A DNA stretch of 64,000 nucleotides from Streptomyces sp. NBC_00102. GTDB taxonomy: Bacteria; Actinomycetota; Actinomycetes; Streptomycetales; Streptomycetaceae. The translations under genes and the position numbers were made by a program. The stretch lies in contig NZ_JAPEMC010000002.1 of NCBI RefSeq assembly GCF_026343115.1, forward strand, positions 186,001-250,000, in the 5' to 3' direction. The number at the start of each line of letters is the position of its first letter. The stretch's first letter is position 1. Shown here one piece after another: positions 1 to 9,737 of this stretch. The notes beneath the pieces were generated by a model. It was not told the origin of the DNA, ran no database searches, and was given only the letters and a program-made list of their open reading frames with translations.

Positions 1-570
1 ATGCTGCGGGACTTCGCGCAGAACCCGCACATCAAGGGCACCCGCCTCACCTTCCACCGGCCGCAGGACCGCAACTGGATGATCGACGGCACCAACGACT
101 GGTACTGGCCGATCGCCGAGGAGCTCCGCGTCCCCACGATGGTCCACGCGCCCATCTGGAAGCGGGAGCTCGGCCAGATCGCCGCCAAGCACCCCGAGCT
201 GAAGATCATCATCGACCACATGGGCATCATGGCCCGCTGCGTCGACGACGCCATCGGCTACTGGGTCTCCGAGACCGCCGACCTCGCCCAGCACCCCAAC
301 ATCTACGTCAAGGTCTCGGCCCTGCCCGGCTACTCCACCGAGCCCTTCCCGAACAAGAACATCGAGAAGTACGTCCGCGAGATGGTCGACAAGATGGGGC
401 CGCAGCGCTGCTTCTACGGCACCGACATCACCCGCCTGCTCGGCCACGGCATCACCTACACCGACACCATCGAGCAGTTCACCAAGCACTGGGATTTCAC
501 CCCCGAGGAGCTTGAGTGGATGATGGGCCGCGGCATCAGCGAGGTCCTCGGCTGGCCGGTCGAGGGCTGA
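1..570 (+). CDS. Amidohydrolase family protein, C-terminal part (cut by window start)
   Basis: This is the C-terminal 189 residues of a metal-dependent hydrolase of the amidohydrolase-2 (TIM-barrel) group, a family that hydrolyses or decarboxylates small cyclic or aromatic acids in the cytoplasm. Visible family signatures are VHAPIWK, IIIDHMG (a metal-ligand-type His), YVKVSALPGYS and the late barrel motif FYGTDITRL, whose Asp sits where the family's catalytic Asp lies. The reading frame is open from base 1, so the ATG there is probably an internal Met and the true start lies upstream. The stop is 13 bases before the ThDP enzyme gene, which suggests one operon with the next two genes. The substrate cannot be told from sequence. 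Confidence 0.85.
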   Translation: MLRDFAQNPHIKGTRLTFHRPQDRNWMIDGTNDWYWPIAEELRVPTMVHAPIWKRELGQIAAKHPELKIIIDHMGIMARCVDDAIGYWVSETADLAQHPNIYVKVSALPGYSTEPFPNKNIEKYVREMVDKMGPQRCFYGTDITRLLGHGITYTDTIEQFTKHWDFTPEELEWMMGRGISEVLGWPVEG

Positions 571-583
571 GGGAACACCTGAG

Positions 584-2302
584 ATGACGGACAGTAAGAA
601 CACGCCAGGCGTCGACGGCGGTGACGCCGTCGTCTCCGCCTTCAACGCCGTCGGCGCCGATTACCTCTTCTGCTCATCGGGGTCCGAATGGGCCCCGGTG
701 TGGGAGTCACTGGCCCGGCGTCACCGAGACGGTGACCCGGCCCCCCGCTACCTCGACCTCACCCACGAGACGGTCGCGGTCGGCATGGCCACCGGCTACG
801 GCCTCGTCACCCGCCGCCCGCAGGGAGTCCTGCTGCACGCGGCCCCCGGCCTGCTCCAAGGCTCCATGGCGATCCACGGGGCGCTGCTCGCCGGCGTCCC
901 CATGGTCGTCACCTCCTCGGAGTCCAGCACCTACGGCGACGGCCCCGGGCAGGACCCGGGCGGCCAGTGGTACCGCAACCTCTCGATCGTGGGCGGCCCG
1001 CACGGAGTGGCCCAGCCCTTCACGAAGTGGGCCACCGAGGCCGCCAGCGTGCACACCCTGCCCACCATGATCGCCCGGGCGGCGGAACTCTCCTGGCGGG
1101 CACCTGCCGGCCCGGCCTACCTCAACATCCCCCTGGAGATCCTCCTGGAGGAGTGGGACGGCCGAGGGGCCAAACCGATCGTCGCACCCGGCTCCACCCA
1201 CAGCTCGCCCGAAGAGGTCGACCCCGTCGCCCAGTTGATCCGCGAGGCGAAGAACCCGGTGATCGTCACCGAGACGGCCGGCCGGGAGGCGGGCGGCTTC
1301 GAGGCACTCCTCGCCTTCGCCGAGGCGTGGAACATCCCGGTGGTCGAACCCGATTCGGCGGTCTGCGGCAACTTCCCGCGCAACCACCCGCTGCACGCCG
1401 GCAGCGACATCGGCCCCTGGATGGACGAGGCCGACCTGATCCTCCTGGTCAACTGCCGCGTCCCCTTCTACCCGCCGAGCCGCCGCCCCTCGAAGGCGAC
1501 GATCGTCGTCATCGACGAGGTACCGCAGCGACCGCACATCGTCTACCAGGTGCTCTTCGCCGACGCGTACCTCGAAGGCAACGTCGCCAACACCCTGCGC
1601 CAACTGACCAAGCGGGCGAAGGACTTCACGGAGGATCAGCGCGCCGCCGTCGCCCTGCGCCGCGCCGCGCAGGAGGAGCGGTACGCCACCGAGCGGGCCG
1701 CGATCACGGCCGCCGAGGCGAAGGCACGGGAGAGCGAAGGGGTGGACCCGGTCCTGGTCGCCGCCACCCTGCGCCGGCTCCTCGACGGGACCGGCGGGAT
1801 CGTCGTCGACGAGACCATCACCCACAGCAAGACGGTGAAGCGGCACCTGCTGACCTCCGACCCCGACTCGTACTTCTACGTACAGGGCGGACTCGGACAG
1901 GGCATCGCGGTCGCCCTCGGTGTCAAACTCGCCGCCGATGACAAGCCGGTGGTCCTCACCGTCGGCGACGGCGCGTTCACCTACAACCCGGTGATCCAGT
2001 CGTACGACGCGGCGAAGACGTACCAACTGCCTGTGCTCATCGTGGTGTTCAACAACCGCGTCTACAAGTCGATGAACCTCAACCACCGCAGGTTCTACCC
2101 CGAGGGCGCAGCCGCCGAGACCGGTGAATGGCTCGGAACCGACCTGCACCGGCTGCCCCGGCTCGCCGCGTTCGCCGAGCCGTTCGGGATGCACACCGAG
2201 ACCGTCGACACCACCGACGCGCTTGAGCCCGCGCTGGAGCGCGCGCTCAAGGCCGTCGCGGACGGGACCACCGCCGTCGTCGACGTACTCGTCACCCGCT
2301 GA
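584..2302 (+). CDS. Thiamine-diphosphate-dependent acetolactate synthase-like enzyme
   Basis: The 572-residue product has the three-domain layout of the acetolactate synthase/benzoylformate decarboxylase superfamily. The N-terminal pyrimidine-binding domain carries the catalytic Glu (THETVAVGMA, Glu62), a central domain follows, and the C-terminal PP domain has the Mg-ThDP motif GDGAFTYN (Gly461-Asp462-Gly463) ending at VVFNN. Members make or break C-C bonds next to a carbonyl. It lies between an amidohydrolase and an Ldh-type oxidoreductase, 13 and 19 bases from each, so it probably belongs to a small catabolic operon rather than to valine/isoleucine synthesis; no small regulatory subunit gene is beside it. 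The exact reaction is unknown. The ATG at 584 follows a weak GAGGG. Confidence 0.88.
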   Translation: MTDSKNTPGVDGGDAVVSAFNAVGADYLFCSSGSEWAPVWESLARRHRDGDPAPRYLDLTHETVAVGMATGYGLVTRRPQGVLLHAAPGLLQGSMAIHGALLAGVPMVVTSSESSTYGDGPGQDPGGQWYRNLSIVGGPHGVAQPFTKWATEAASVHTLPTMIARAAELSWRAPAGPAYLNIPLEILLEEWDGRGAKPIVAPGSTHSSPEEVDPVAQLIREAKNPVIVTETAGREAGGFEALLAFAEAWNIPVVEPDSAVCGNFPRNHPLHAGSDIGPWMDEADLILLVNCRVPFYPPSRRPSKATIVVIDEVPQRPHIVYQVLFADAYLEGNVANTLRQLTKRAKDFTEDQRAAVALRRAAQEERYATERAAITAAEAKARESEGVDPVLVAATLRRLLDGTGGIVVDETITHSKTVKRHLLTSDPDSYFYVQGGLGQGIAVALGVKLAADDKPVVLTVGDGAFTYNPVIQSYDAAKTYQLPVLIVVFNNRVYKSMNLNHRRFYPEGAAAETGEWLGTDLHRLPRLAAFAEPFGMHTETVDTTDALEPALERALKAVADGTTAVVDVLVTR

Positions 2303-2321
2303 ACCAGGAGGTACCGCCACC

Positions 2322-3401
2322 ATGACCGACCACCCCGCCCCCAAGCCCGGCAAGGTCCTGGTCCCCGCCGAGGACCTGCGCACCTTCTCCGCCGCCCTCC
2401 TGGAGAAGGGCGGCCTGGACGCCGAAGCCGCCCGCACCACCGCGGACGTCTTCGTCTGGGCCGCGCTGCGCGGCGTCGACTCGCACGGCGTCGCCCGCGT
2501 CCCCGCCTACCTCGACCTGCTGGCCAAAGGCATCGCCAACGCCAAGGCCGAGCTCACCGTCGAGTCCTCGACGCCGGCCGCCACGGTCATCGACGCCGAC
2601 CACGCGCCCGGCCCGGTCGCCCTCACCGCCGCCGCCGGCGAAGCGGTGACCCGGGCCCGTACGAACGGCATCGCCGCCGTGGCCGTCCGCCGCACCGTGC
2701 ACACCGGGGCCATCGGCTACTACGTGTCGAAGATCGCCGAACAGGGCCTCATCGGAATCGGGTTCGTCTCCGGCATGCCCAACATGGGCTACACCGGGGT
2801 CAAGGGCGCGGCCGTCGCCACCAGCCCGCTCGCCATCGCCGTACCGGCCGACGCCCACGCGCCGCTCGTCCTCGACATGGCCACCGCCACCATCGCCCTC
2901 GGCAAGATCCGCCAGGCCAAGGCGAGTGGTACCCCGCTGCCCGAGGGAGCGGCGGCCACCGCCGACGGCACCCCCACCACCGACCCCGAACAGGCGGTCA
3001 TGCCACTGCCGTTGGGCGGCGCCAAGGGCTCCGGCATGTCGATCGCCTTCGAACTGCTCACCAGCGTGCTCGTCGGCGCACCGATCTTCGCCTCCTTCCA
3101 CTCGGACGACCCGAAGGGGCGCAAGCACCGTCAGAACGCGCTGCTCATCGCCCTGGACCCGGCGGCCTTCGGTGACCCGGCGGCCTTCACCGCCGCCGTG
3201 GACTCCACGCTGACCACCCTCAAGGGACTGCCCCGGGCCGACGACGCCTCCGGGGTGTTCTACCCGGGCGAGCGGAGCGCGGCCCTGGCCGCCGAGCGCG
3301 CCGAGAAGGGCCTGCCAGTGGCCCCGAAGGTCTGGCGCGACCTCATCGAGCGCGCCGCCGGGTACGGCATCACCCCGCCGGAGCCGGTGGCGGCAGGCTG
3401 A
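2322..3401 (+). CDS. Ldh family (malate/L-lactate dehydrogenase type 2) oxidoreductase
   Basis: A 359-residue NAD(P)H-dependent oxidoreductase of the Ldh_2 family, whose members reduce 2-oxo acids (malate/sulfolactate dehydrogenases, diketogulonate reductase, piperideine-2-carboxylate reductase). Family signatures are DSHGVARVPAYL near residues 50-60, HAPGPVALTAA, and the glycine-rich LPLGGAKGSGMSIAFELL in the C-terminal half. The reading frame is open further upstream inside the preceding gene, but the ATG at 2322 with an AGGAGG ribosome site at 2307-2312 is the clear start. It is the last gene of the amidohydrolase-ThDP-Ldh trio and is followed by a strong hairpin. I infer that it processes the 2-oxo acid or hydroxy acid made by its neighbours; the substrate is not identified. 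Confidence 0.88.
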   Translation: MTDHPAPKPGKVLVPAEDLRTFSAALLEKGGLDAEAARTTADVFVWAALRGVDSHGVARVPAYLDLLAKGIANAKAELTVESSTPAATVIDADHAPGPVALTAAAGEAVTRARTNGIAAVAVRRTVHTGAIGYYVSKIAEQGLIGIGFVSGMPNMGYTGVKGAAVATSPLAIAVPADAHAPLVLDMATATIALGKIRQAKASGTPLPEGAAATADGTPTTDPEQAVMPLPLGGAKGSGMSIAFELLTSVLVGAPIFASFHSDDPKGRKHRQNALLIALDPAAFGDPAAFTAAVDSTLTTLKGLPRADDASGVFYPGERSAALAAERAEKGLPVAPKVWRDLIERAAGYGITPPEPVAAG

Positions 3402-3438
3402 GCGAGGGGGCGCCTTGGGTGGCCGGCCTCTCGCTCAC

Positions 3439-3487
3439 GACGGGCCGGGGTGGACCTCACTGTGCGGGAGGTCCGCCCCGGCCCGTC
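3439..3487 (+). terminator. Strong hairpin downstream of the catabolic trio
   Basis: A 20-base stem (3439-3458 with 3468-3487) pairs fully except for one G-T position around a 9-base loop. It begins 37 bases after the Ldh stop and is a likely factor-independent terminator of the Streptomyces type, which often lacks a U tract. The rest of 3488-3778 holds no convincing gene. It contains one imperfect inverted repeat (TTGTCG at 3619-3624, CGACAA at 3639-3644) upstream of the glucanase gene, which could be a regulatory site. Confidence 0.7.
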
Positions 3488-3778
3488 CGCGTGCGGCACT
3501 GGGCGGCCTCTCCGGAGGGCGCTCGCGCCGCCCGCCGGGCAGGGGCCGCCGGAACGACGTGTGGGAACACGAGGCGGAAGAGACGCGAGTGCTTCGTGAG
3601 GAAGACGTGTCAGCTGTCTTGTCGTACGTCACGTTGATCGACAAGCTGCGTACATGACATTTCCGGGTGTCGGGCCTGCCGGCGGGCCGAACGCGTCCAG
3701 CACCCCGCACCCGGCGATGCCCCGTCACCGGCGGCGTGGCGAACCCGTGGCAGCACCTTTTCCTCGGAGGTCGTACCT

Positions 3779-5116
3779 ATGCATGTGAACTGGGCTCGGT
3801 CGCAGCGTGGCGGGTGGACGAAGGCACTGAGACTGCTTCCCGTCGTCGCGCTCACCGTGGCGGCCACCGTCGGCGGGACGGCGAGCGCGGAGGCGTCGGT
3901 GCCCGCGCCGCCTTCGGGTTTCACCCTCACCTGGAGTGACGACTTCAACGGCGCGTCCGGCACCGGCATCGACCAGAGCCTGTGGAAGTACGACACCGGA
4001 CCGGGCAGCAACTTCGGTACCGGTGAGATCGAGACCATGACCAACAGCACCTCGAACGTCTACTACGACGGCCAGAGCCATCTGGTGCTCCAGGCGCTGC
4101 ACTCCGGCTCCGACCCGAGGGCCGGATGGACCTCCGGCCGGGTGGAGACCCAGGCGGCCACCTTCGGCGCCCCGGCGGGCGGAGTCGTCCGCATGGAGTC
4201 CGTCCTCCAGCAGCCCAACGTCACCACCGCCAACGGGGCCGGCTACTGGCCGGCGTTCTGGATGCTCGGCGCACCGCTGCGCTCCGGCGTCACCTGGCCG
4301 AAGTCCGGCGAGATCGACATCCTGGAGAACATCAACGGCCGCAACTCCAACTTCGCCGCGATCCACTGCGGTGTCAGCCCGGGCGGCCCGTGCAACGAGG
4401 GGACCGGCATCACCTCGGGCGAGCACGCCTGTTCGGGCTGCCAGACCGGATTCCACGACTACGCCGTGGAGATCGACCGCTCGACGTCGCCGGAGCAGGT
4501 CCGCTTCTACCTCGACGGCAACAACTTCTTCACCGTCAACGCCAACCAGGTCGACGCGACGACCTGGGCCGACGCGATCGACCACCCCTTCTACATCATC
4601 TACGACCTGGCGATCGGCGGCGGCTTCCCGGACGCCTTCGGCGGTGGCCCGAACGCGGCCATGGTCTCCGGCGGCAAGCTGATCATCGACTCGGTCGCCG
4701 TCTACAACAAGGCACCCGGCTCCGGTTCGACGAGCGGACGGACGATCACCGGCCCGGGTGGCAAGTGCGTGGACGTGGCCGGTGACGACAACGGCGGCGA
4801 CGGCACCGCGGTCCAGCTCTGGGACTGCCAGTCGGCGGCCCAGGACCAGCACTGGACCTGGAGCGGCCAGACCCTGCGGACGCTGGGCAAGTGCCTCGAC
4901 ATCGCCGGCGGCAACAGCGCCGCCGGTACGAAGCTCCAGCTCGCCACCTGCAACGGCGGCGGCTACCAGAACTGGGTGGCCAACTCCAACGGCTCGCTGT
5001 CCAACCCGACGAGCGGCCGGTGCGTCGACTCGCCCGACGGCGCCACCGCCAACGGCACGCGGCTCCAGATATGGGACTGCAACGGCGCCGACGCCCAGAA
5101 GTTCACCGTGGAATGA
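3779..5116 (+). CDS. Secreted GH16 endo-beta-glucanase with C-terminal ricin-type (CBM13) lectin domain
   Basis: The 445-residue preprotein has a signal peptide of about 40 residues (basic start, hydrophobic LLPVVALTVAATVGG, Ala-rich cleavage zone). The glycoside hydrolase family 16 domain (about residues 50-310) carries the active-site signature SGEIDILE: Glu178 is the expected nucleophile, Glu183 the acid/base and Asp180 lies between. The C-terminal 125 residues form a beta-trefoil lectin with three repeats (QDQHW, YQNW, AQKF), the last with Phe in place of Trp. The likely substrate is beta-1,3-glucan (laminarin or fungal wall), since lectin-tailed GH16 enzymes of actinomycetes are usually laminarinases. 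A GGAGG at 3766-3770 sets the ATG. It stands alone, with a terminator after it. Confidence 0.93.
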   Translation: MHVNWARSQRGGWTKALRLLPVVALTVAATVGGTASAEASVPAPPSGFTLTWSDDFNGASGTGIDQSLWKYDTGPGSNFGTGEIETMTNSTSNVYYDGQSHLVLQALHSGSDPRAGWTSGRVETQAATFGAPAGGVVRMESVLQQPNVTTANGAGYWPAFWMLGAPLRSGVTWPKSGEIDILENINGRNSNFAAIHCGVSPGGPCNEGTGITSGEHACSGCQTGFHDYAVEIDRSTSPEQVRFYLDGNNFFTVNANQVDATTWADAIDHPFYIIYDLAIGGGFPDAFGGGPNAAMVSGGKLIIDSVAVYNKAPGSGSTSGRTITGPGGKCVDVAGDDNGGDGTAVQLWDCQSAAQDQHWTWSGQTLRTLGKCLDIAGGNSAAGTKLQLATCNGGGYQNWVANSNGSLSNPTSGRCVDSPDGATANGTRLQIWDCNGADAQKFTVE

Positions 5117-5124
5117 GATCGAGA

Positions 5125-5163
5125 GAGCCCGGCAGGCGGCGGTCTCCGTCGCCTGCCGAGCTC
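5125..5163 (+). terminator. Hairpin downstream of the GH16 gene
   Basis: A 14-base stem (5125-5138 with 5150-5163, one mismatch) starts 8 bases after the GH16 stop codon. The remaining 5164-5426 shows no gene. It holds only a short direct repeat (CGTGCCAGG near 5230-5255), to which I give no function. Confidence 0.65.
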
Positions 5164-5426
5164 TGCGGCGACCGTCTTCGCGGCATGCGAAGGCGCAGGG
5201 GAAATCAGAGTCACGGGGGCAGGACTGCCTGCGTGCCAGGGGCGTGCCAGGCCCCGGAGCCCACGTCCGGAAGTCCGCGGGCGCCCCGGGCATGGCTTTC
5301 CCCGACGGGGGAGAAGCCTGAGCGCCCGCAGGTGCGTCCGGGAGGGTGTCACGGTCAGAGGTCGCCGACCTCGCACATCCCCATGCCGGTCCAGCCGCGT
5401 GCGGGGGAGCTGTGCAGGACCCGGCC

Positions 5427-6413
5427 TCACCCCACCGGCCGGACGTCCCGGGCAGCTTCGACCAACTGGTCTCCCGCCCCGGTGCGGTAGTACAGCACCG
5501 ACCGCCCCGCACGCCGCCGACGGACGAGCCCCGCGTTCAGCAGCACCTTCAGATGCCTTCCCACCGAGCCCAGCGCCAGACCGGTCAGTGCCACCAGCTG
5601 GCTGGTGCTCAGGGGAGTGCTCAGGAGGGTGAGTGCCCTGGCCCGGTGCGGACCGAGCAGGGCACGGAGCGCGTCGGGCGCCGGACGGTCCTCCTGGCCG
5701 GTCAGCACGCCCGAGCACGGATACACCACGGCATACCGGTGCGGCTCGTCCCAGGTGACCCAGCCGCTGCGCGGAGTGACGGGGACCAGCAGGAGCTGTG
5801 CGCCGGCAATGCTGCGGGGCGGATGGGCATGGGCGTTGACCTGCAGCCGGCCCTCGCCCAGCCAGCGGGTGCGGGGGCGCAGGTTGTCGAGAGCCTCGGC
5901 CCAGCCGCCGTCGCTCAACTGCTTCGTACGGGCGACGACATCGGCTTCCAGGACGCGGCGCCGCCGCTCCCATTCCGGGAGGACGACGTGGGTCCACACC
6001 CACTCCAGCAGGTCGGCCGTGCGTTCGGGGAGGTCGTCACGGTGGAGTACGGGCGGGAGCGGCTTGCCGCCCAGGGCGGTCACCAGGTCGGCGCGGGCGG
6101 ACGCGGCCGGGGTGGTCCGGACGCGGTGCAGTTCCTCGTCGATGCGCGGGGTCCCCTCGCCCACCGGCGCCGGAATGAGGAAGTCGGCGATCCAGCCGTG
6201 GCCGTACCCGGCCCGCATCACGGCAGCCGCCACCGGGTCCCGGCCCGCCCGCTCGCGGTAGGCGGGCACGTGGACATCCAGCCACCGCTGCTGGGCCGGG
6301 TGGGTGGCGACGGCATCCTCGAGGCCGAAGAGTGTGGCGACGGTTTCGGCCAAGGGGGAGATCACGAACCGGCTGCGGGCCAAGGTGTCCGTGTCGAGCA
6401 GCCAGAGCCCCAT
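5427..6413 (-). CDS. ArsR-type winged-helix transcriptional regulator with a large N-terminal domain
   Basis: The 328-residue protein has a long N-terminal domain of unknown fold (about residues 1-240, with GYGHGWIADFLIP and WVWTHVVLPEWERRRR). A C-terminal winged-helix DNA-binding domain follows (LLSTPLSTSQLVALTGLALG, then SVGRHLKVLLNAGLVRRRRAG). This late position of the HTH is typical of a family of Streptomyces ArsR-like regulators, usually found next to a transporter. It is divergent from the MFS gene at 6474 with only 60 bases between the two starts, so it probably controls that exporter and itself. No metal-binding Cys pair is visible, so a small-molecule effector is more likely than a metal. 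Confidence 0.82.
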   Translation of the reverse strand: MGLWLLDTDTLARSRFVISPLAETVATLFGLEDAVATHPAQQRWLDVHVPAYRERAGRDPVAAAVMRAGYGHGWIADFLIPAPVGEGTPRIDEELHRVRTTPAASARADLVTALGGKPLPPVLHRDDLPERTADLLEWVWTHVVLPEWERRRRVLEADVVARTKQLSDGGWAEALDNLRPRTRWLGEGRLQVNAHAHPPRSIAGAQLLLVPVTPRSGWVTWDEPHRYAVVYPCSGVLTGQEDRPAPDALRALLGPHRARALTLLSTPLSTSQLVALTGLALGSVGRHLKVLLNAGLVRRRRAGRSVLYYRTGAGDQLVEAARDVRPVG

Positions 6414-6473
6414 TGTTCAGCCTCCACGCGAAAGATTGGCGGCGCCGCAGCGGCCCCTCGGACACTCCCGGTC

Positions 6474-7724
6474 ATGCGCACCTATCAAGAAGTATTCCGT
6501 ACACCGGAGTTCACCCCGTTCTTCCTCTCCGGCGCACTGTCGGTGGCCGCGTCCACGGTGAGCGGGCTGGCGCTGGGCACCCTGGTCCACTCCGCCACCG
6601 GCTCCCCGCTGCTCTCCGCTCTGGCGATGTTCGGACCCTCTCTCGCCCAGGTCGTCGGCGCGGCCACCCTGCTGTCGGCCGCCGACCGGCTGCGCCCACG
6701 CGGAGCCATGACGGGCCTCGCCCTGAGTTTCGCGGTGGCCGCCGCCGTCCAGGCGGTCCCCGGCTTTCCGCTGTGGGCGCTCTTCACCGTCCTGGCGGCC
6801 CAAGGACTGATCTCCTCCGCGGGTGGGGGAATCCGCTTCGGCCTGCTCAACGAGATCCTCACCAAGGACGGCTATCTGCTGGGCCGTTCGGTTCTCAACA
6901 TGGCCGTCGGCACCCTGCAGATCGTCGGCTACGCACTCGGCGGCGTCCTCGTCACCCTACTCACGGCGCGTGGTGCGCTGCTCGTCGGTGCGCTGCTGTA
7001 CGTGGCCGCCGCGACGGTGACCCGCCTCGGCCTCACCGACCGGCCGCCCCGTGCCACCGGCCGTCCGTCGATCGCCGCCACCTGGCGCGTCAACGCCCGT
7101 CTGTGGGCTTCCGTGCCCCGCCGCTACGTCTACCTGGCACTGTGGGTACCGAACGGCCTCATCGCGGGGTGCGAGTCCCTCTACCTCTCCTACGACCCCG
7201 AACACGCGGGTGCTCTCTTCGCCTGCGCCGCCCTCGGCATGCTCGCGGGCGACACGCTCGTGGGGCGCTTCCTTCCACCGTGGTGGCGCGAACGCCTGGG
7301 CGCCCCACTGCGGTTGGTCCTCGCCGCCCCCTATCTGATGTTCATCCTGGAACCGGGACTCCCCGTCGCGCTGGTGGCCGTCACTCTGGCGTCCGTCGGC
7401 TTCGCGGCGAGCCTCCTGCTCCAGGAACGGCTGATGCGGCTGACGCCCGACGAGCTGAGCGGCCAGGCGCTCGGCCTGCACTCCTCCGGCCTGCTCACCC
7501 TGCAGGGTGTGGGCGCCCTCCTCGCCGGTACGGCTGCCGAACTCACCTCGCCGGCCACGGCGATGACGGCCATGGCGGCCGTCTCCGTCGCGGTGACCCT
7601 GGTGCTCGCGCCAGGGTTGCGGGTGCTCCCGAAGGACGTGGACGGGACGGAGGAGGAGGTGCGCCAGGATCGGAAGCCCGACAGATCCGCGCATCTCGGA
7701 GCCGGTTCGTCCGCCGCGGAGTGA
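6474..7724 (+). CDS. MFS transporter (drug/metabolite efflux type)
   Basis: A 416-residue, Ala/Leu-rich integral membrane protein with about 12 predicted membrane segments in the MFS fold. It has a short N-terminal tail, a central loop ([12 protein letters not shown]) between the two six-helix halves, and a polar C-terminal tail. The frame is open for 1 kb upstream, but the upstream part is antisense to the regulator gene. The ATG at 6474 ([13 protein letters not shown]) is the sensible start because such exporters begin with a short amphipathic segment just before helix 1. Divergent from the ArsR-type gene, it is the probable target of that regulator. The substrate is unknown. Confidence 0.85.
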   Translation: MRTYQEVFRTPEFTPFFLSGALSVAASTVSGLALGTLVHSATGSPLLSALAMFGPSLAQVVGAATLLSAADRLRPRGAMTGLALSFAVAAAVQAVPGFPLWALFTVLAAQGLISSAGGGIRFGLLNEILTKDGYLLGRSVLNMAVGTLQIVGYALGGVLVTLLTARGALLVGALLYVAAATVTRLGLTDRPPRATGRPSIAATWRVNARLWASVPRRYVYLALWVPNGLIAGCESLYLSYDPEHAGALFACAALGMLAGDTLVGRFLPPWWRERLGAPLRLVLAAPYLMFILEPGLPVALVAVTLASVGFAASLLLQERLMRLTPDELSGQALGLHSSGLLTLQGVGALLAGTAAELTSPATAMTAMAAVSVAVTLVLAPGLRVLPKDVDGTEEEVRQDRKPDRSAHLGAGSSAAE

Positions 7725-7752
7725 AGGCGTCGGCCGTGGGGTCCGGACAACG

Positions 7753-7816
7753 GTGAGCGGCCGCGGGCCGGGGTCGTGCGGGGTGTCCCGCCCGGTCCCG
7801 GCCCGCGGCCGCTCAC
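7753..7816. terminator. Bidirectional terminator between the MFS gene and etfA
   Basis: A perfect 20-base inverted repeat (7753-7772 with 7797-7816) around a 24-base loop lies between two convergent genes, 28 bases after the MFS stop and 36 bases from the etfA stop. It can serve both strands. Confidence 0.85.
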
Positions 7817-7852
7817 CTCTTCCCCGCGAGCGCGTCGCGGGGAAGGGGGTGT

Positions 7853-8815
7853 TCAGCCCTTGCGGGCGTTGATCTCTTCGGTGAGCTGGGGCACGACGTC
7901 GAAGAGGTCGCCGACGACGCCGTAGTCGGCGAGCTCGAAGATCGGGGCCTCGGCGTCCTTGTTGACCGCGACGATCGTCTTCGAGGTCTGCATCCCGGCC
8001 CGGTGCTGGATCGCACCCGAGATCCCCGACGCGATGTACAACTGCGGGGAGACGGACTTGCCGGTCTGACCGACCTGGTTGGTGTGCGGGTACCAGCCCG
8101 CGTCGACCGCGGCCCGCGACGCGCCGACCGCCGCACCCAGCGAGTCCGCGAGCGCCTCGATCACCGCGAAGTTCTCCGCACCGTTGACACCCCGGCCACC
8201 CGAGACCACGATCGCGGCCTCGGTCAGCTCCGGACGCCCCGACGACGCACGCGGCGTCCGCGACAGCACCTTCGTCCCCGACGCGGCCGCCGAGAACTCC
8301 ACGACCAGTTCCTCCACCGCACCCGCCGCGGCCACCGGCTCCACCGGAGCCGAGTTCGGCTTCACCGTGATCACCGCAACCCCGCGCGAGACCCGCGACT
8401 TCACCGAGAACGACGCCGCGAACGCCGACTGCGTCGCCACCGGACCCGACTCACCCGCCTCCAGATCCACCGCGTCCGTGATGATCCCCGAACCGATCCG
8501 CACCGCCAGACGCGCCGCGACCTCCTTGCCCTCCGCCGACGACGGCACCAGCACCGCCACCGGCGACACCGCCGCCACCGCCGCCTGCAGCGCGTCGACC
8601 TTCGGCACCACCAGGAACTCCGCGAACTCCGAAGCCTCCGACGTCAGCACCCGCACCGCACCGTGCTCACCCAGCACACCCGCCGTGCCCGACGCACCCG
8701 CACCCAACGCCACCGCCACCGGATCACCGATCCGCCGCGCCAGCGTCAGCAGCTCCAGCGTGGGCTTGCGCACCGCACCGTCCACGTGATCGACAACAAC
8801 CAGAACCTCAGCCAT
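7853..8815 (-). CDS. etfA: Electron transfer flavoprotein subunit alpha
   Basis: A 320-residue ETF alpha subunit. The N-terminal alpha/beta domain starts [13 protein letters not shown]. The C-terminal FAD-binding domain holds the conserved run [44 protein letters not shown] and [12 protein letters not shown]. With EtfB it accepts electrons from acyl-CoA dehydrogenases and passes them to ETF:quinone oxidoreductase. The frame runs 51 codons upstream, but the ATG at 8815 begins the conserved sequence and has AGGAAG about 9 bases before it. It is 100 bases downstream of etfB and so most likely in the same transcript, which ends at the 7753-7816 hairpin. The promoter shared in design with the ccr operon ties it to the ethylmalonyl-CoA pathway. 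Confidence 0.96.
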   Translation of the reverse strand: MAEVLVVVDHVDGAVRKPTLELLTLARRIGDPVAVALGAGASGTAGVLGEHGAVRVLTSEASEFAEFLVVPKVDALQAAVAAVSPVAVLVPSSAEGKEVAARLAVRIGSGIITDAVDLEAGESGPVATQSAFAASFSVKSRVSRGVAVITVKPNSAPVEPVAAAGAVEELVVEFSAAASGTKVLSRTPRASSGRPELTEAAIVVSGGRGVNGAENFAVIEALADSLGAAVGASRAAVDAGWYPHTNQVGQTGKSVSPQLYIASGISGAIQHRAGMQTSKTIVAVNKDAEAPIFELADYGVVGDLFDVVPQLTEEINARKG

Positions 8816-8915
8816 GGAACATCCACTTCCTGCGAAACCAGAGATCAAAGGGGAGAAGGCAGGGGGCCGACCGGCCCGTGCCCGGGACAACACCGCGACG
8901 CGACGCCGCAGGGGA

Positions 8916-9701
8916 TCAGATGAACTTCTGCCCCACGAGGAACTCGGCGAGCTTCTTCCCGCCCTCACCCTCGTCCTTCACGATCGTGCCCGCGGTACGC
9001 GCCGGACGCTCCACCGCCGCGTCGACGACCGTCCACGCACCCGCCAGACCGACCTCGTCCGCGTCGATCTCCAGATCGTCCAGGTCCAGCGCCTCGACCG
9101 GCTTCTTCTTCGCCGCCATGATCCCCTTGAACGACGGGTACCGTGCCTCGCCCGACTGGTCGGTCACCGACACCACCGCCGGCAACGACGCCGAAAGCTC
9201 CTCCGACGCCGAGTCGCCGTCACGCCGCCCGGTCACCGTGCCACCCGACACCGACACCTCCGACAACAGCGTCACCTGCGGCACACCCAGACGCTCCGCC
9301 AGCACCGCCGGCAGCACCCCCATCGTCCCGTCCGTCGACGCCATCCCGCAGACCACCAGATCGAAGCCCGTCTTCTCGACCGCCTTCGCCAGCACCAGCG
9401 ACGTCCCCATCACATCACTGCCGTGCAGAGAATCGTCCTCGACGTGCACCGCCTTGTCCGCACCCATCGACAACGCCTTGCGCAACGCGTCCTTCGCGTC
9501 CTCCGGACCCACCGTCACCACGGTGACCTCCGCCTCGTCCGCCGACTCCGCGATACGCAACGCCTGCTCGACCGCGTACTCGTCCAGCTCCGACAACAGA
9601 CCGTCCACGTCCTCACGGTCCACCGTCAGATCATCGGCGAACCCCCGGTCACCGGTCGCGTCGGGCACGTACTTCACACAGACAACGATCCTCAAGCTCA
9701 C
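8916..9701 (-). CDS. etfB: Electron transfer flavoprotein subunit beta
   Basis: A 261-residue ETF beta subunit beginning [21 protein letters not shown]. It contains the AMP-binding-type core [31 protein letters not shown] and the recognition-loop region [24 protein letters not shown], with the Ala/Lys-rich stretch that contacts partner dehydrogenases. It forms the ETF heterodimer with EtfA. It is first in the etfBA operon. The promoter lies at 9738-9766 with two palindromic operators around its -35 box, and a divergent TetR gene starts at 9812. Expression is probably controlled by that regulator or by its paralogue near the ccr operon. Confidence 0.96.
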   Translation of the reverse strand: MSLRIVVCVKYVPDATGDRGFADDLTVDREDVDGLLSELDEYAVEQALRIAESADEAEVTVVTVGPEDAKDALRKALSMGADKAVHVEDDSLHGSDVMGTSLVLAKAVEKTGFDLVVCGMASTDGTMGVLPAVLAERLGVPQVTLLSEVSVSGGTVTGRRDGDSASEELSASLPAVVSVTDQSGEARYPSFKGIMAAKKKPVEALDLDDLEIDADEVGLAGAWTVVDAAVERPARTAGTIVKDEGEGGKKLAEFLVGQKFI

Positions 9702-9737
9702 GCCGGCTCTCCTACCTGGTGGTGGTTCGTAGTGCCG

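Noticed and set aside
584..2302. Annotation of the ThDP enzyme as biosynthetic acetolactate synthase (ilvB).
   Set aside because: No ilvN or other branched-chain genes lie nearby and its neighbours are catabolic, so only the superfamily is claimed.
5346..7724. A 792-residue frame reading through the regulator region into the MFS transporter.
   Set aside because: The first 376 codons are antisense to the regulator gene and show no domain; the transporter starts at 6474.
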